NCBI GenBank assembly: GCA_903772945.1
Contig: CAICTM010000272.1
Span: 18,211 to 82,210, forward strand
Length of the DNA: 64,000 bases
From: Seminavis robusta
Lineage: Eukaryota; Bacillariophyta; Bacillariophyceae; Naviculales; Naviculaceae
Reading direction: 5' to 3'
The position numbers were made by a program, and so were the translations under genes. Below, piece after piece: positions 1 through 10,266 of this stretch. A model generated the notes under the pieces. That model saw only the letters and a program-made list of their open reading frames with translations. It searched no databases and had not been told where the DNA came from. Position 1 is the first letter of the stretch; the number at the start of each line of letters is the position of its first letter.

Positions 1-968
1 TCTCGGTTTATCTGTCGGTACTGTAGAATCCAATTGGCCAATTCCTTTTTCTGTCCCGACCATGCTAATGCTTCGAGTACATCCTTGTTGGTGGATTCTC
101 CGGGCACGCCAAAGAGTGCTTCCGAGACTTGTCGTGGACTGTTTGGATTGAATTTTGGGTTGTTGGTTTCTTGTACAATTTTCTGCAGTACAACCTCCAA
201 CTGTCCCTGCATACGATCTGCGTCCGTGGATACGCTCATACCACGAGATGCTCGTTGTTGTTGCTGTTGTCGCTGAGTATCTTCCGGTTGTGATGATGAT
301 GATGATGATGGTGATGATGCAAGTGGATTGGGCAATGCTTCATCTTGGGCCACCTGAACTTTTTCCACAGCTTCTTTACTCGCGGTCGGTTCTGCTGTCG
401 GTGCCTGTGTCGTTTCAGCTGGTTTTGGTGATTGTGTTGTTTGTGAGTTGACGGCATCAACATCCTGTTGCAGTGGAACAAATGTGGCTTTCTTTTTATT
501 TTCTTTGCCATTATTGTTGTTGATTGGAACAAACGACGATTGCATTTGTTTTCCTCCTTGGATTTCCCATCCAGCTCCATGAATATTCTGTTCCATCTCC
601 ATGTCATTGTCTTTGCTGTTGTTGTTGAATGGGGTGAATTCTCTATTGTCAGATTGTTTGAATTGCTGCTGTTCAATCTTATCCCATTCATCATAGTCAT
701 CTTGTGATGGTACATAATCATAGGCACCAAATGCCTGATCGTCTTGAAAGGCGTCAAAAGTCCCTGGAGAATTATTATTATGATTGCTGGTAGCACCCAG
801 ATGCGTCCTTTCGCTAACAAGAGAAGCTCTGTATCCAAATCCGTATTGCAGTTCGGTTGCCACGGAACTGCTGCCTCTGGAGGATGGCACCGATCCCAAT
901 GACAGTAAGTGACGGCGAGCTGTCAAGGAAAAGGATGATGCCCTCTTGGCCAAAAGGGAAGTTAGCAT
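1..968 (-). CDS. Family-A DNA polymerase, N-terminal part (partial, runs off the window)
   Basis: The frame is open from an ATG at 968 to the window edge (322 codons, 3' end outside). The N-terminus (MLTSLLAKRASSFSLTARR) is basic, Ser/Arg-rich and acid-free, as in a mitochondrial or plastid presequence. Residues 60-235 are low complexity with N, Q, S and P runs; the Ser run comes from a (GAT)n tract near 290-312. From about residue 245 the sequence fits the start of the Pol I polymerase domain: FNPNSPRQVSEALFG matches the family pattern FNxxSPKQLxExLF, followed by STNKDVLEALA and LANWILQYRQINRE, as in the family's D-x-LE-LA and L-ILEYR elements. No 3'-5' exonuclease domain lies between presequence and polymerase start, unlike bacterial Pol I or plant organelle polymerases. 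The inferred role is organellar DNA replication or repair. The palm and finger motifs are beyond the edge, so activity cannot be judged. Confidence 0.72.
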   Translation of the reverse strand, partial: MLTSLLAKRASSFSLTARRHLLSLGSVPSSRGSSSVATELQYGFGYRASLVSERTHLGATSNHNNNSPGTFDAFQDDQAFGAYDYVPSQDDYDEWDKIEQQQFKQSDNREFTPFNNNSKDNDMEMEQNIHGAGWEIQGGKQMQSSFVPINNNNGKENKKKATFVPLQQDVDAVNSQTTQSPKPAETTQAPTAEPTASKEAVEKVQVAQDEALPNPLASSPSSSSSSQPEDTQRQQQQQRASRGMSVSTDADRMQGQLEVVLQKIVQETNNPKFNPNSPRQVSEALFGVPGESTNKDVLEALAWSGQKKELANWILQYRQINR

Positions 969-1364
969 GATCTGAAGAAGGAAAGTCAAAGAGAATATCT
1001 TGTCCGGGAAAGGCATTGCTTGCAAGAAATCGTAGCAAGGATAAAGTAGCTCCAGACAAACAAAGAGGTGTTGTACAAGTATTAGTATGGTAGCGGGAGT
1101 TGTGCTATGATCGAAGTTGTCGTGTTGTCATTGCCAATCAACCACAACAAAAGCGCGCGCAAAATCTTTCATCTCTGGGTAAGATCGAATCACGGATCCA
1201 TCAAAACAAGACTGAAACGTGGCAGATCCTTCCTTTGGATCTTCGACCCATTTGCTTCTTCTTCGTTGCTGAGTTGATCGACCATGATGTAAAGATCTCT
1301 CGACCTTTCTTCTTTGGGCCACAATCCACAATAACCGAGGCAACGAAACGCTTATAACTCCACC
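969..1364. promoter_or_regulatory. Divergent intergenic region (polymerase / IsdG-like gene)
   Basis: About 400 bp separates the start codons of two divergent genes, so it should hold both promoters and 5' UTRs. No TATA box, ORF with coding character or repeat is recognisable. Confidence 0.4.
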
Positions 1365-2426
1365 ATGAAGGTCCCATCAGTACATGTATGTATCCTGGCT
1401 CTTGTTGCTACGCTGTGTAGCTTTTCATCCGTTCAATCCTTTACCAGTCATCATAGTATTCGTCCCTACGGAACCACTTCCTTGAAAGCATCGACGGCCA
1501 ACAGCGACGCCACTACAACGACGGAAGGAGACAAAACTTCCAGTGGACTCTTGAAACGAGATCGCTACGTCGCTACCAACCGATTTGCGGTCCGTCAAGG
1601 CAAGGCTGCCAAATTCGAGAAACGCTGGGCCACACGAAAAAGCAAATTGGCAACGCTCGATGGATTCAAGTACTTTCACTTGATGCGACGTGTCACTCTC
1701 AATAACGACGATGGCAGTAATGTCTACGACGAAGGAGATGGCGACGACACGGCACATGGCAACTATGTCAGTTTCACCATTTGGAGCAAAAAGTCACACT
1801 TTTCAGCCTGGAGATCGGGAGAAGCCTTCAAGGAAGCTCATGGAGGAACTTCCATTGGCGCATTTGTCTCCACCATGGTCAAGAGTGCCATGGTACTACG
1901 AGGTGCTCCTCGACCGGCTTTCTACGATGGACTCTTGATCCAATCCACAATACCAGACTCGCAAGGAGAAGTTGTTGACGGATGGAGAAATGTCAATGCC
2001 GATGGAGTCAACACGCTTCCCACAGAATGCTTTGTGGCGTGCAATCAGTTCTTTGTACCACCCGAAAATGCCGCCGCTTTTGAACAACGATGGAAAAATA
2101 GAGAATCCAAACTGCAAGAATGCGATGGATTCGTTGCTTTTACCATGATGCGCAGAGATGCATCTGCCAAGGGACACGGAGTCGTTCCCCTTTCCAGTGG
2201 AGAACCCAGTTACACATCCTGCACCATCTGGAGAGATCGGGCGGCATTTGACAATTGGAGAAAGGGATCCGCCTTTCAAAAGGTTCACGGTGGTGGCGAT
2301 GCCAACAGCAAGAAATCAGAGGAAGAAGCCAAGCCAGCGACACCGCCACAGCCACTCTGGAGCCAGCCACCACAACCAGTCTTTTACGAAGGCACGTTAG
2401 TGATCACTGGTGAAGATGGTGCTTGA
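1365..2426 (+). CDS. Plastid-type protein with two IsdG/ABM (antibiotic biosynthesis monooxygenase) domains
   Basis: This is a 353-residue, single-exon gene. Residues 1-25 form a signal peptide ending VQS-FTS, resembling the ASAFAP plastid site, followed by a Ser/Thr-rich transit-like stretch. Two homologous dimeric alpha-beta-barrel domains follow. The first (about 68-175) has YVATNRFAVRQGKAAKFEKRW, GFKYFHLMRR and YVSFTIW-FxAWRSGEAFKEAHGG. The second (about 221-345) has CFVACNQFFVPPENAAAFEQRW, GFVAFTMMRR and YTSCTIW-FDNWRKGSAFQKVHGG. IsdG-type proteins cleave haem and liberate iron; green algae have an IsdG-family haem oxygenase (LFO1). In a plastid a role in haem turnover or iron recycling is plausible, but ABM folds also serve other oxygenations. 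The two copies differ strongly, so the internal duplication is old. The W-H-N catalytic set of bacterial IsdG could not be assigned safely. Confidence 0.7.
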   Translation: MKVPSVHVCILALVATLCSFSSVQSFTSHHSIRPYGTTSLKASTANSDATTTTEGDKTSSGLLKRDRYVATNRFAVRQGKAAKFEKRWATRKSKLATLDGFKYFHLMRRVTLNNDDGSNVYDEGDGDDTAHGNYVSFTIWSKKSHFSAWRSGEAFKEAHGGTSIGAFVSTMVKSAMVLRGAPRPAFYDGLLIQSTIPDSQGEVVDGWRNVNADGVNTLPTECFVACNQFFVPPENAAAFEQRWKNRESKLQECDGFVAFTMMRRDASAKGHGVVPLSSGEPSYTSCTIWRDRAAFDNWRKGSAFQKVHGGGDANSKKSEEEAKPATPPQPLWSQPPQPVFYEGTLVITGEDGA

Positions 2427-2699
2427 TTAGGCACTCGTGTAGGAAAAGACAGGGAACTGGTCTTGTTGTTGATGATGTTAGGACATCTTTGTTTGATTCG
2501 ATTCGAATTCGTGCTTGTCAATTAATTTAACATACATCACTTGCTTTAGGTTACAGGTAGATCTTGGCAATCATTAGCTAGCTATAAAAGTACTGGCTAC
2601 TAGTGATCAATCTTGAGATGAGTCGAGTCAACTTATCTGAGCCTAAGATTCTGATAGGGTTGAGCAGCCATGTTGGCTGAGGGAAATCATGAGGCTTAC
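2427..2699. other. 3' flank of the IsdG-like gene, no gene seen
   Basis: This stretch contains a GATTCGATTCGAATTCG motif near 2497 and AT-rich DNA with TAGCTAGCTATAAAAG near 2575. No coding signal is visible. Confidence 0.4.
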
Positions 2700-3870
2700 C
2701 CTTCATCTTCGGACTAAAACCGTATTGCCATAATTCTTGTAATTACGATTGCTTTGTGGTAGGTTGAGGCTGTCTGTGCTGAGGTGAAATGTGCCTTGGT
2801 GGGGCAAGACTGGGAGCTGGAGCAGGTGATGATGGAAGAGGTGAGGACGGAGTAGGCTCCCTTGTTTGGCCAGTTGCTGGCTTCCTTGTTTGATCCAAAG
2901 GAGTTTGAAAGTGTCGGTCATTCTTAGCTTCCTTGTCTTGCATGTCCCGTGACACTGTTCTCCCTCGTTTCACCTGAGCAGAAGATGGCCCAGCTTGCGA
3001 CTCTTCAGGTTTGTACCATTCCTGAGCTAAAGGAGGAACAGGTTGGGATCCATTGGGACTTCAAAGTGCTGAAAAATGCACTTATCATCCCATTGGGGTG
3101 GTTGAGCATCAGCCCGGGACTACACAGTCTCAAACCAATCATCATAAACAAGGTGAAACTGTGGTGATATGTAACCAGGGTGCAAGTTGCACACCATACC
3201 AATGAACTGGGGACGCACCAACATGAATGAGGCTGCCATTGGGGGATTTGGGCACCAACTTGACTCAATCGTGGCCCCAACACATACACAGGGCATCCCC
3301 AAACATGCACATTGCGCAAGGCAGAGTGGTCACTCATAGTCTTGCAGATTTCAGCTGGAGAGATGCCACTGTCAGGATTTGGTGCGGGATTGTAGAGATA
3401 GATGGCATAGTCAAGTGCCAAAGGCCACAAAGTTTTATCATCAATCTCGGGCCAGTGGATAGCTGCGTGTAACATCATTGTCCTTGCTTTGGTGACAGCT
3501 ATATTGCTGATGCCCTCAGCAGCTATGTTTTGCCGCTTGACACCAACACCACTGAACCGAATGTTTTTATGGTTGTTCGCAATCTCTTTCAGCAAATCTT
3601 TACCTGTAAACACCCCATTGTCCATGGCAAAGCTGCTCCTCGATTTGGCCCTTGAGCTGCTGGAATGAATCGAATCGAATCAAATCAACCCCAATCAGAT
3701 ACGGTGGTAGACAACCGGCCCGGTATCTAATTGTAGCAAAAAGTGTGTGGGACTCCCTGCAGCTCGAAGAAGCTAATCGAATCATCAATCAGCCGCTTGA
3801 CCTAACTCAAAATAAGAGCATACAAGAAGGCAAAACAGTGGCGCCCACCACTGAGGTCTGAAGGGGGGAA
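2700..3870 (-). mobile_element. Decayed Ty1/Copia retrotransposon (integrase region, CoDi-like)
   Basis: Read on the minus strand, 3625-3240 encodes the core and C-terminal part of a Copia integrase. It has a DNGVFTGKDLL start (the catalytic Asp-Asn-Gly element), RFSGVGVKRQN, ARTMMLHAAIHWPE, LWPLALDYAIYLYN, GISPAEI and VHVWGCPVYVLGPRL. After a frameshift near 3240 the typical end GYISPQFHLVYDDWFETV follows (about 3180-3120). Then comes a Pro/Ser/Gln-rich linker (2970-2745) like that between integrase and reverse transcriptase. The normal glutamate context (QNGVAER) reads QNIAAEG. There is no gag, protease, complete RT or recognisable LTR, so this is a dead fragment. Similar elements are abundant in diatoms. 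Confidence 0.8.
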
Positions 3871-4086
3871 ACATGTAACGGTACAAAGCGTGGTGTTTGG
3901 TGGGAAAGGTCCATCTAAGCTTAGTTTCTATTTCAACCGATACTCATGAGACCCCACCAAAGAAAGGATGGCGAAGGTTTGGCATCATGACAAAAACGTA
4001 ATGCGAAAATAAAGCATAGAGAACCGCATCATCGAATGTCTATTCTCTAGTAGTTTCAACGTAGCTGCAAGTGTAGGTTGATCAAT

Positions 4087-4497
4087 TTACATTCCGTTCT
4101 TGCGCTGGATCCAGCACGCGACGTGAGTTCCCCAGGCAAGAGGACCTCCGAAACTTCCGAGGACATAGTACCATTTAACCCAGGCTCCAGATTCAATGGC
4201 GCCGGGTTCTTGCACAAGAAGTTGGCTTTGGTAGACAGAGACGACGCACGAGGCAAGGAAGACCAAGGAGATCATTCCCAAAAGAGCAGAGGGCATCTTG
4301 GACATGACAGGTCCAAGAACCTTGGAAGGAGGGTATTCGTCCTCCCAGTACATATCTTCAGCCATGTTCAAGGCAACACTGGACTCCATGGTGGGAGCAA
4401 AGGTTGCCCGAGTTGGGGTGTTGACCTGAGAGACAGGCACAAAGGCGGACGTCATAGCGACGAACACCGAAAGGATAACGAAACTCAACTTGGCCAT
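4087..4497 (-). CDS. Small plastid-targeted two-helix membrane protein
   Basis: This gene encodes 136 residues in a single exon. Residues 1-17 are a hydrophobic signal peptide cleaved at TSA-FVP, a textbook diatom ASAFAP site, and residues 18-42 look like a transit peptide. The mature part begins near NMAEDMYWEDEYPPSKVLGP and has two predicted membrane helices (about 71-91, SALLGMISLVFLASCVVSVY, and about 106-130, WVKWYYVLGSFGGPLAWGTHVACW). Size, targeting and topology suggest a small thylakoid protein such as a photosystem-associated subunit or antenna linker. I do not recognise the family, and this role is inference only. Confidence 0.7.
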   Translation of the reverse strand: MAKLSFVILSVFVAMTSAFVPVSQVNTPTRATFAPTMESSVALNMAEDMYWEDEYPPSKVLGPVMSKMPSALLGMISLVFLASCVVSVYQSQLLVQEPGAIESGAWVKWYYVLGSFGGPLAWGTHVACWIQRKNGM

Positions 4498-5089
4498 GAT
4501 GAAACTGTACTACAAGACGCGAAAGCAGGAACTGAAAGTGAGGAATAAATTCAGCATCTTGTCGTCGGTCCCAACCTCAAAAGCACATCGCAGCACTCAC
4601 CTTGATATTCGAATGGAAATGGCGTTCACCGAGAGGACAGCTGTAGCCGCTGAAGGCGTCGACCACGCACTGAAAGAAAGATGGCTTGTTGAAGAGAATC
4701 ATAGATCGCAGCAGAAGGATCGCGTGACTGATAAACTCGTGACACACACAAGGTCGCGCCCTGCCCCCAATTCTTGCAAGATAGTCTATCACGGGCGTAC
4801 AGGTACTAGTACCGTAACTCCGGTTGTTAGACTCGCCAGCTAGCTAGCTAGCTAGCTAGCTAGATGATACTGAAAAGGGAGGAGCTAGAGTAGGGAAGTC
4901 ATCTATGGAAGCCGGCAGAGGACAGGCTTAGGCAAAGAAGAGGTGGAATGTGGGACTAGGTTCCGTGGGATCAGGGGCCACAAATTGCGGACCAACACAG
5001 GGCCAAGGGTCTTGACTTTGCGGGAAACACAGAGACAAATATGGGTGGCTAGACCATACTACATGTAGCTCTTCGTGAAGCCTAGTAGA
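4498..5089. other. Intergenic region with a (TAGC)n microsatellite
   Basis: This lies upstream of the small plastid protein and downstream of the peptidase. It carries about seven perfect TAGC units at 4837-4864 and a short GTACTAGTACC palindrome just before them. No coding signal is seen. Confidence 0.6.
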
Positions 5090-7354
5090 TTATTTCTTTA
5101 TAGCATCAGTACCAGGCCGTCGTCCCAGCAGCTCTTCCAGCATAAGATTTGGATCTCTTGCACCTCCATGAATGAGCATTGTCTTCCAAATGCGTTCTCC
5201 TGCTTCTCGGCTCATACTGTCCCCTTCAAAGCAATGTTTCCAAATATCCCCCGCAAAGACTTGCGAATACAAGTAGCCATAATAGGATGCTCCGTAGGTC
5301 ACAAGATGCCCAAACCGACTGTGCCAATGTGTTCCCTCGGCGTACGGGACTCCGTGTTCTCGATGAAGACCGGCAAAGATTTCGGTGGTGTCCGACACGG
5401 CGGGCGACTTGGACAAGTCGCCATCTCTAGGAACCGAAGACCCAAAAATTTGCTGGTCAAATAGAGCATAGAGAATCTGGTTCTGTCTTTCAATGGCATA
5501 AAAGGCATTCCGTGATTGTTGTAACCGCGTCACGAGCTCCTCTGGAATGGGTTCACCCGTGTGATGATGACGACCCAATACTTGCAGGAATTCTTTATCC
5601 CACACAAAATGCTCTAGCCAATGACTGGGCGTTTCGACAAAGTCCATGGGAGCGCGTGTACCGGACATGTGTTGGAACTTGGTCCGTGACAGCATGCTGT
5701 GTAGCATGTGCCCAAGTTCGTGGTAGATTGTCTCCACTTCGGAGTGTGTCAAGAGCGACGAACCGCCACTCGCGTGGTTGTAGTTGGCCAAATTGCACAC
5801 CAAGGCAATGATTGGTTTTTGGAAGACCGCTTCGGCGGAAGAGCTGCCTGCATTATTGTATGGGCTTTCGAGCATACAACCACATCGAACGGTGAAATGG
5901 GCGGCATGTCCGTACTTGCCCTGTCGTTTTTGCAGATCCAGATAGATTGTTCCCAGCGAAGCGCCGTGTTCATCGACAAAATCCAGGCGCCTCAGTGCCG
6001 TCTTCTGCTGATTGTTGGTCGAGGTCGAATGGTCCAGTATATCCCAGGCTTCGTCAGGATCCATTTCTCGTTCCATCATTTGAATGCCAAAGAGTCGTTG
6101 TACTAGTATTTTGATTCCCTCAATGCAATTGTCCAGTGTCAAATAGGCAGAAATGGCTCCCGTGTCAAACCCAGTGTGTGCCTTGATGACGGAAGTGTAA
6201 AAGGAAACATCCCATGGTTCGACAATATTGCTGGTTTTCTCCACTCGGAGTTTGGCATGGGCAAGTTGTTCCATTTCTTTTTTATACGCGGTCTGATTGG
6301 CTTGTAGCAGGTTGTGCAAGAACGCGTTGACTTGCTCCTGACTGCCCGCCATTTTGTCGCGGAGCAACCGATCGGCGTAGGATTGGAATCCCAACTTGGT
6401 GGATACTTCATGTCGAAGTTGAATCAAGGCATCCAATACAGGCAAGTTTTCGGAACAGGCCGTCATGGATTCCATGTATACCTGTCTTCGCACTTGTGGA
6501 TTGGGGGAATACTTTTGCAAACTGTGTGCAATATCAGAATCTGTGGACAGGTTCAGCATGTCTTGTTCTGGCGCAAATCCATGTGCTGCCAGATACTTGG
6601 ATGGTATGATATCTTCCACGGCGGAGCGTTCCACGTCGAATTGTTTCTTCTTGGTGACAATATTCTGTGAAAACATGGTTTCAAGTTGTGTGACGTGCAT
6701 TTGCAAGTGCTGGACTTCCTCTCGTTTGTCGTCTGGGAGATGAATTCCATCACGTTCAAACTCTGCTTGCAAGAGTCTACAAAAGCGCACTTCTTCTTCG
6801 GTCAGTGCCGGTTGAATTTGGTTTTGGTCTTGTGCCGTTGTGACCTTGAGGAGTGTTTGGTAGAGACTGGTATCGGCATTGAGTTCACCAATGTAGGAAC
6901 TGAGAGTGGCAAATGCTCGATCGGCGCTCTCTCTCCATTCTGGCGAGGCATGCACTGATCGACAGAGCTCAGCGGCGTCAATGACATTGCAAACAGTCTT
7001 GCTGATGTGATCCAATTGAAACAGGTACTCCTGTGCTTGATAGGGTTGGGTTACAGTAACATCCAGCTGGGATCGCAAATCTTGTCTAACACTGTTGCAG
7101 GTATCAATGGCTTCTCCTGCCAGCTTCATAAAATCAGCAGGCCGTTGGAGTTCAGGGATGGAAAACAGACCTGTCGAATGGAAGGGGGGACCAGTGGCTC
7201 CACTCGAAGTATAGTAGGATTGCCATGATGATCTACCGGTACCAGGACAACCAAAGCTTGTCGGAAGATCTCTGGATTGCAACAGCCTCTGACAAGCAAT
7301 CTGACATGCTCTTCTACGAGTAGAGAGTCTGCTAAGCGCCGCAAACATCGTCAT
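5090..7354 (-). CDS. MIPEP: Mitochondrial intermediate peptidase (M3 metallopeptidase)
   Basis: This 754-residue, single-exon gene starts at the first ATG of the frame (7354). The N-terminus is Arg-rich and acid-free (RLSTRRRACQIACQRLLQSR), a mitochondrial presequence. The M3 zinc site HELGH is at residues 545-549 (TIYHELGHMLHSMLSRT) and the third ligand Glu is at about 574 (PMDFVETPSHWLEHF), 29 residues after the first His as in thimet oligopeptidase. The C-terminal MIP signature GASYYGYLYSQVFAGDIW is intact. Length matches yeast Oct1 and human MIPEP (about 710-770). The enzyme removes octapeptides from matrix preproteins after MPP cleavage. All catalytic residues are present, so it should be active. 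Confidence 0.95.
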   Translation of the reverse strand: MTMFAALSRLSTRRRACQIACQRLLQSRDLPTSFGCPGTGRSSWQSYYTSSGATGPPFHSTGLFSIPELQRPADFMKLAGEAIDTCNSVRQDLRSQLDVTVTQPYQAQEYLFQLDHISKTVCNVIDAAELCRSVHASPEWRESADRAFATLSSYIGELNADTSLYQTLLKVTTAQDQNQIQPALTEEEVRFCRLLQAEFERDGIHLPDDKREEVQHLQMHVTQLETMFSQNIVTKKKQFDVERSAVEDIIPSKYLAAHGFAPEQDMLNLSTDSDIAHSLQKYSPNPQVRRQVYMESMTACSENLPVLDALIQLRHEVSTKLGFQSYADRLLRDKMAGSQEQVNAFLHNLLQANQTAYKKEMEQLAHAKLRVEKTSNIVEPWDVSFYTSVIKAHTGFDTGAISAYLTLDNCIEGIKILVQRLFGIQMMEREMDPDEAWDILDHSTSTNNQQKTALRRLDFVDEHGASLGTIYLDLQKRQGKYGHAAHFTVRCGCMLESPYNNAGSSSAEAVFQKPIIALVCNLANYNHASGGSSLLTHSEVETIYHELGHMLHSMLSRTKFQHMSGTRAPMDFVETPSHWLEHFVWDKEFLQVLGRHHHTGEPIPEELVTRLQQSRNAFYAIERQNQILYALFDQQIFGSSVPRDGDLSKSPAVSDTTEIFAGLHREHGVPYAEGTHWHSRFGHLVTYGASYYGYLYSQVFAGDIWKHCFEGDSMSREAGERIWKTMLIHGGARDPNLMLEELLGRRPGTDAIKK

Positions 7355-7360
7355 GGGCAC

Positions 7361-8495
7361 TACAGCTAGCTAGCAAATAGACCAGAAGAACTTTTGGAGA
7401 CGAAGGATGATGATGAGGTTGTGTGGTTGTTGGCATGTTGGCATGCCGTCATGTGTCCGTCTAATAAATAAATAAATAAGTCTGCCTGGAACAGAACACA
7501 GAAAGGATCTTTTGGGGACTTCGGATCTTCGGACCCCTCTTGGAAGTCGAATTGGGAATGGATCGAATTCCACTTTTGAATTATCAATCAGGCAACCAGC
7601 CCCCTGTACATGACATGACAGAGCAGAGGCTCCTGGCTAGAGCTATCTACGGCTTGGTGCAGATAGTGGGCATCCCTCAGCCCTCAATGCATGCCCAATG
7701 GATAGCACTAGGATTGGAAGCAGTAGTGGGTGAGGTGGTACCGTATGACACCACACAGAACTATTGCATTCCAAAATTCATGCACTAATCCACCAGGGAG
7801 GGATGGCTGGGCTTCATATCACTATCTGCAGTGGCAACAAGTTTAGCCAAGACCAAATAAATAATGTGAGCCTGCATGGATATAATATAATCTACATTAC
7901 TCTTGTTTTTTTAAAAAGTCATGGGGATAGAAGGAACAAAGCCTAAATCTAGAGGCGACATCTTCCTTGCTTTGCCACCACACATGAAGTTTAACATTGG
8001 CAACTCCCATTTGTGATCCTTCTTCCCTACATGAACTCCAATCTGGCGGCTTGCACTTTACTACAGTACACTTGTACGTAGTGCATGGATGTGGCTTTGG
8101 TGCCCTTTCTGTACCGGTGTTTGGCAGCTCTAGTGGCTCAATGAGATCTCTGTCACATATTTCATAGCAAGTATCCAAACGGTTTGATTTGGGGGCACGA
8201 ACACCTGGGGTTGAATAGCGCACGAAAACTAGCTTTTATGCGGTGGTGCCGTCCCCTCAATCGAATCCTGCCCCAATTTCGGGCATCTCTGCCGATGAGG
8301 GAGCGATGCCAATGTCTCGACGGTCATCATCGCAAATCAAAAAGGATCGGAAACAATCGAGCAATCTTCTCGGCTGACCCCACGAAACCACAAACTATCA
8401 GCTCGGCAGTCATTGCTTCATCAGCATTCAGGTTGTGGACTTTGTTCCTCTGGTTTTTAGTTGTTTTATTAGTCTTTCCTTTAGTTTTAGCAATC
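7361..8495. other. Gene-free interval of about 1.1 kb
   Basis: Just upstream of the peptidase start is CTAGCTAGC, and near 7465 a (AAATA)n tract. Weak open frames (7540-7788 plus, 7897-8223 minus) lack convincing codon bias, good starts or recognisable motifs. The last 200 bp should hold the promoter of the Sec14/GOLD gene. Confidence 0.45.
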
Positions 8496-10099
8496 ATGGC
8501 CGACGCAGATACTTGGGATAAGGCCAAGCTTATGGGCACCGGAGAGGAGGGCAAGGGTGCTGACATGGTCAAAGACAACCCTATGTTGTGGGGTGTGCCA
8601 GGGTACTTGACCGAGGAGGATGCTGACACATATGTACGTTCATGGTATCGTATCGTATCGGTTTGGTCTGTTGGTTGGCGTTTCTGTGGGTATCTTTCTG
8701 GCTGGCTGGCATTATCTCACACTTTTCCTTTTTTTGGGTATCTCTCCACAGTTCAAATTCAAGGAAGACGTCAACAGCCGAGATGCCGAACTCAGGAAGA
8801 CTGTGTACTCTTTTGGAGAAGTCGAGGGGGAAGTCTGGTGTCTTACCCGTTGGCTTCGTGCTCGAAAGTTTGACTTGCCAGAGACCATCAAAATGATTGA
8901 GGAAGCTACAGAATGCCACAAAGTTCCTCGGGAGAATGACTATTATTCCGACCCCGCCAAGGCTCTGGGATGTGACGTTGCACTCTACTTTGCCAATTAT
9001 CCTCAATTGTATACGGGAAAGTCAAAGATTGGTGCTCCCATCTTCATCTCCAAGCCGGGTGTCTTGAACACTGATGCCATTGAATGTATCACCACTTTGG
9101 ACGGTATCCTCAAGTTCCATTGGTGGGTGGAAATGCACGAGTTTGGAAACCTTTTGCGGAACGAAAAGGAGAAGAACGACGATTTCAAACTGTAAGTGGT
9201 GGTTGTTTCTCTTCTTTTCCCCTGTTCAAAATGATTCGTATGCTCACTGTTGATGATACCGTCGTGTCACTCTTTCGGTTTTTCGAACCAGTTTCCAATG
9301 TTTTTCAATTCTCGATTTGGAGGGCCTGACCACTTCCCAATTGACCAGCAGGGCGTTGGCAATCATCAAGGAGCAAGCTGCAGTTGATTCCCTATGCTTT
9401 CCCGAGACAATGTCCCGGATGTTCATCATCAACAGTCCGCTCTTCTTCTCCGCCAGTTGGAGACTGATCAAGGGTTGGCTGGACCCTCGTACAGCAAGCA
9501 AGATCGACGTCGTCTCTAGCAAAGATGCCGCCAAGAAAAAACTCTTGGAATTGATTGACGAGGATCAACTGCCTGTTGATTATGGTGGCACTGGCCCTGA
9601 CACCAAGGAAACATTGAGATCTGAAATCAAGGGAGATGCGATTAAGATACACTCGGAAATGATGTACCTGCGGTAAGATTTTGCTGTAGCGATAAAATAC
9701 CTTTTCGAAGGTATCTTGGTGGTACAATGATCTTTCAGAAGTTTTCCTCACACCTTTGCGTCCACTCTGCGTTCCTATTTGACCCGCAGTGGTAGCGGAT
9801 CTTTCTCGATCGAAGTTTCCCAGGGGGAATATGTGGAAGTCGAGGTCTGGACTCGATCCACGGCCGGCGGTGGCTTCTCTGTCGTCGACCACAACGACAA
9901 GAAAAACATCATTGTTGATAAAATGGAGGTCAAGCATGAGGGCACTGGTGATGAAAAGGAAAGCCCCACTCGTGTTGTCATGACGAAAACTCGCCTTGCT
10001 GGACCAATGCACCTCAGAGTGAAGGCAGAATCGAATGCAGGCCGTTTCTCGTGCCACAACTACCTACTCGCCTTCATATTCTTTGATAAACCAAACTAG
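8496..10099 (+). CDS. Sec14/CRAL-TRIO lipid-transfer protein with C-terminal GOLD domain
   Basis: Four exons join in frame: 8496-8633, 8752-9191, 9292-9672 and 9739-10099 (439 residues; introns of 118, 100 and 66 nt with GTACGT or GTAAG donors). A CRAL-TRIO N-terminal helix region (WCLTRWLRARKFDLPETIKMI) leads into the lipid-binding lobe: APIFISKPG, CFSILDLEGL, FPETMSRMFIINSPLFFSASWRLIKGWLDPRTASKI and LPVDYGGTG, all typical of Sec14. From about residue 325 a GOLD-type beta sandwich follows (SFSIEVSQGEYVEVEVWT, then MHLRVKAESNAGRFSCHNYLLAFIFF). Sec14-GOLD proteins of plants (patellins) and animals (TAP/SEC14L) exchange phosphoinositides or other lipids at Golgi and plasma membranes. The specific ligand cannot be read from the sequence. 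Confidence 0.9.
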
Positions 10100-10266
10100 A
10101 CAACTAACTGTGGGCCACAAAATCCACAAAAAGGTCCACCACACGAAGATTCAGAAGAGTTTGGAGACACCGATCACCGAAGACTAGGATAGTTGATGAT
10201 TATGATGTTGACACCGGCAATAGCTTATACTTACTTGTGAGCATAACTTTAGTCTACAGGAGAGAT

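Noticed and set aside
236-838. Minus-strand open frame of 200 codons with poly-His
   Set aside because: It is a shifted reading of the polymerase gene; the frame starting at 968 has the presequence and the polymerase motif and stays open to the edge.
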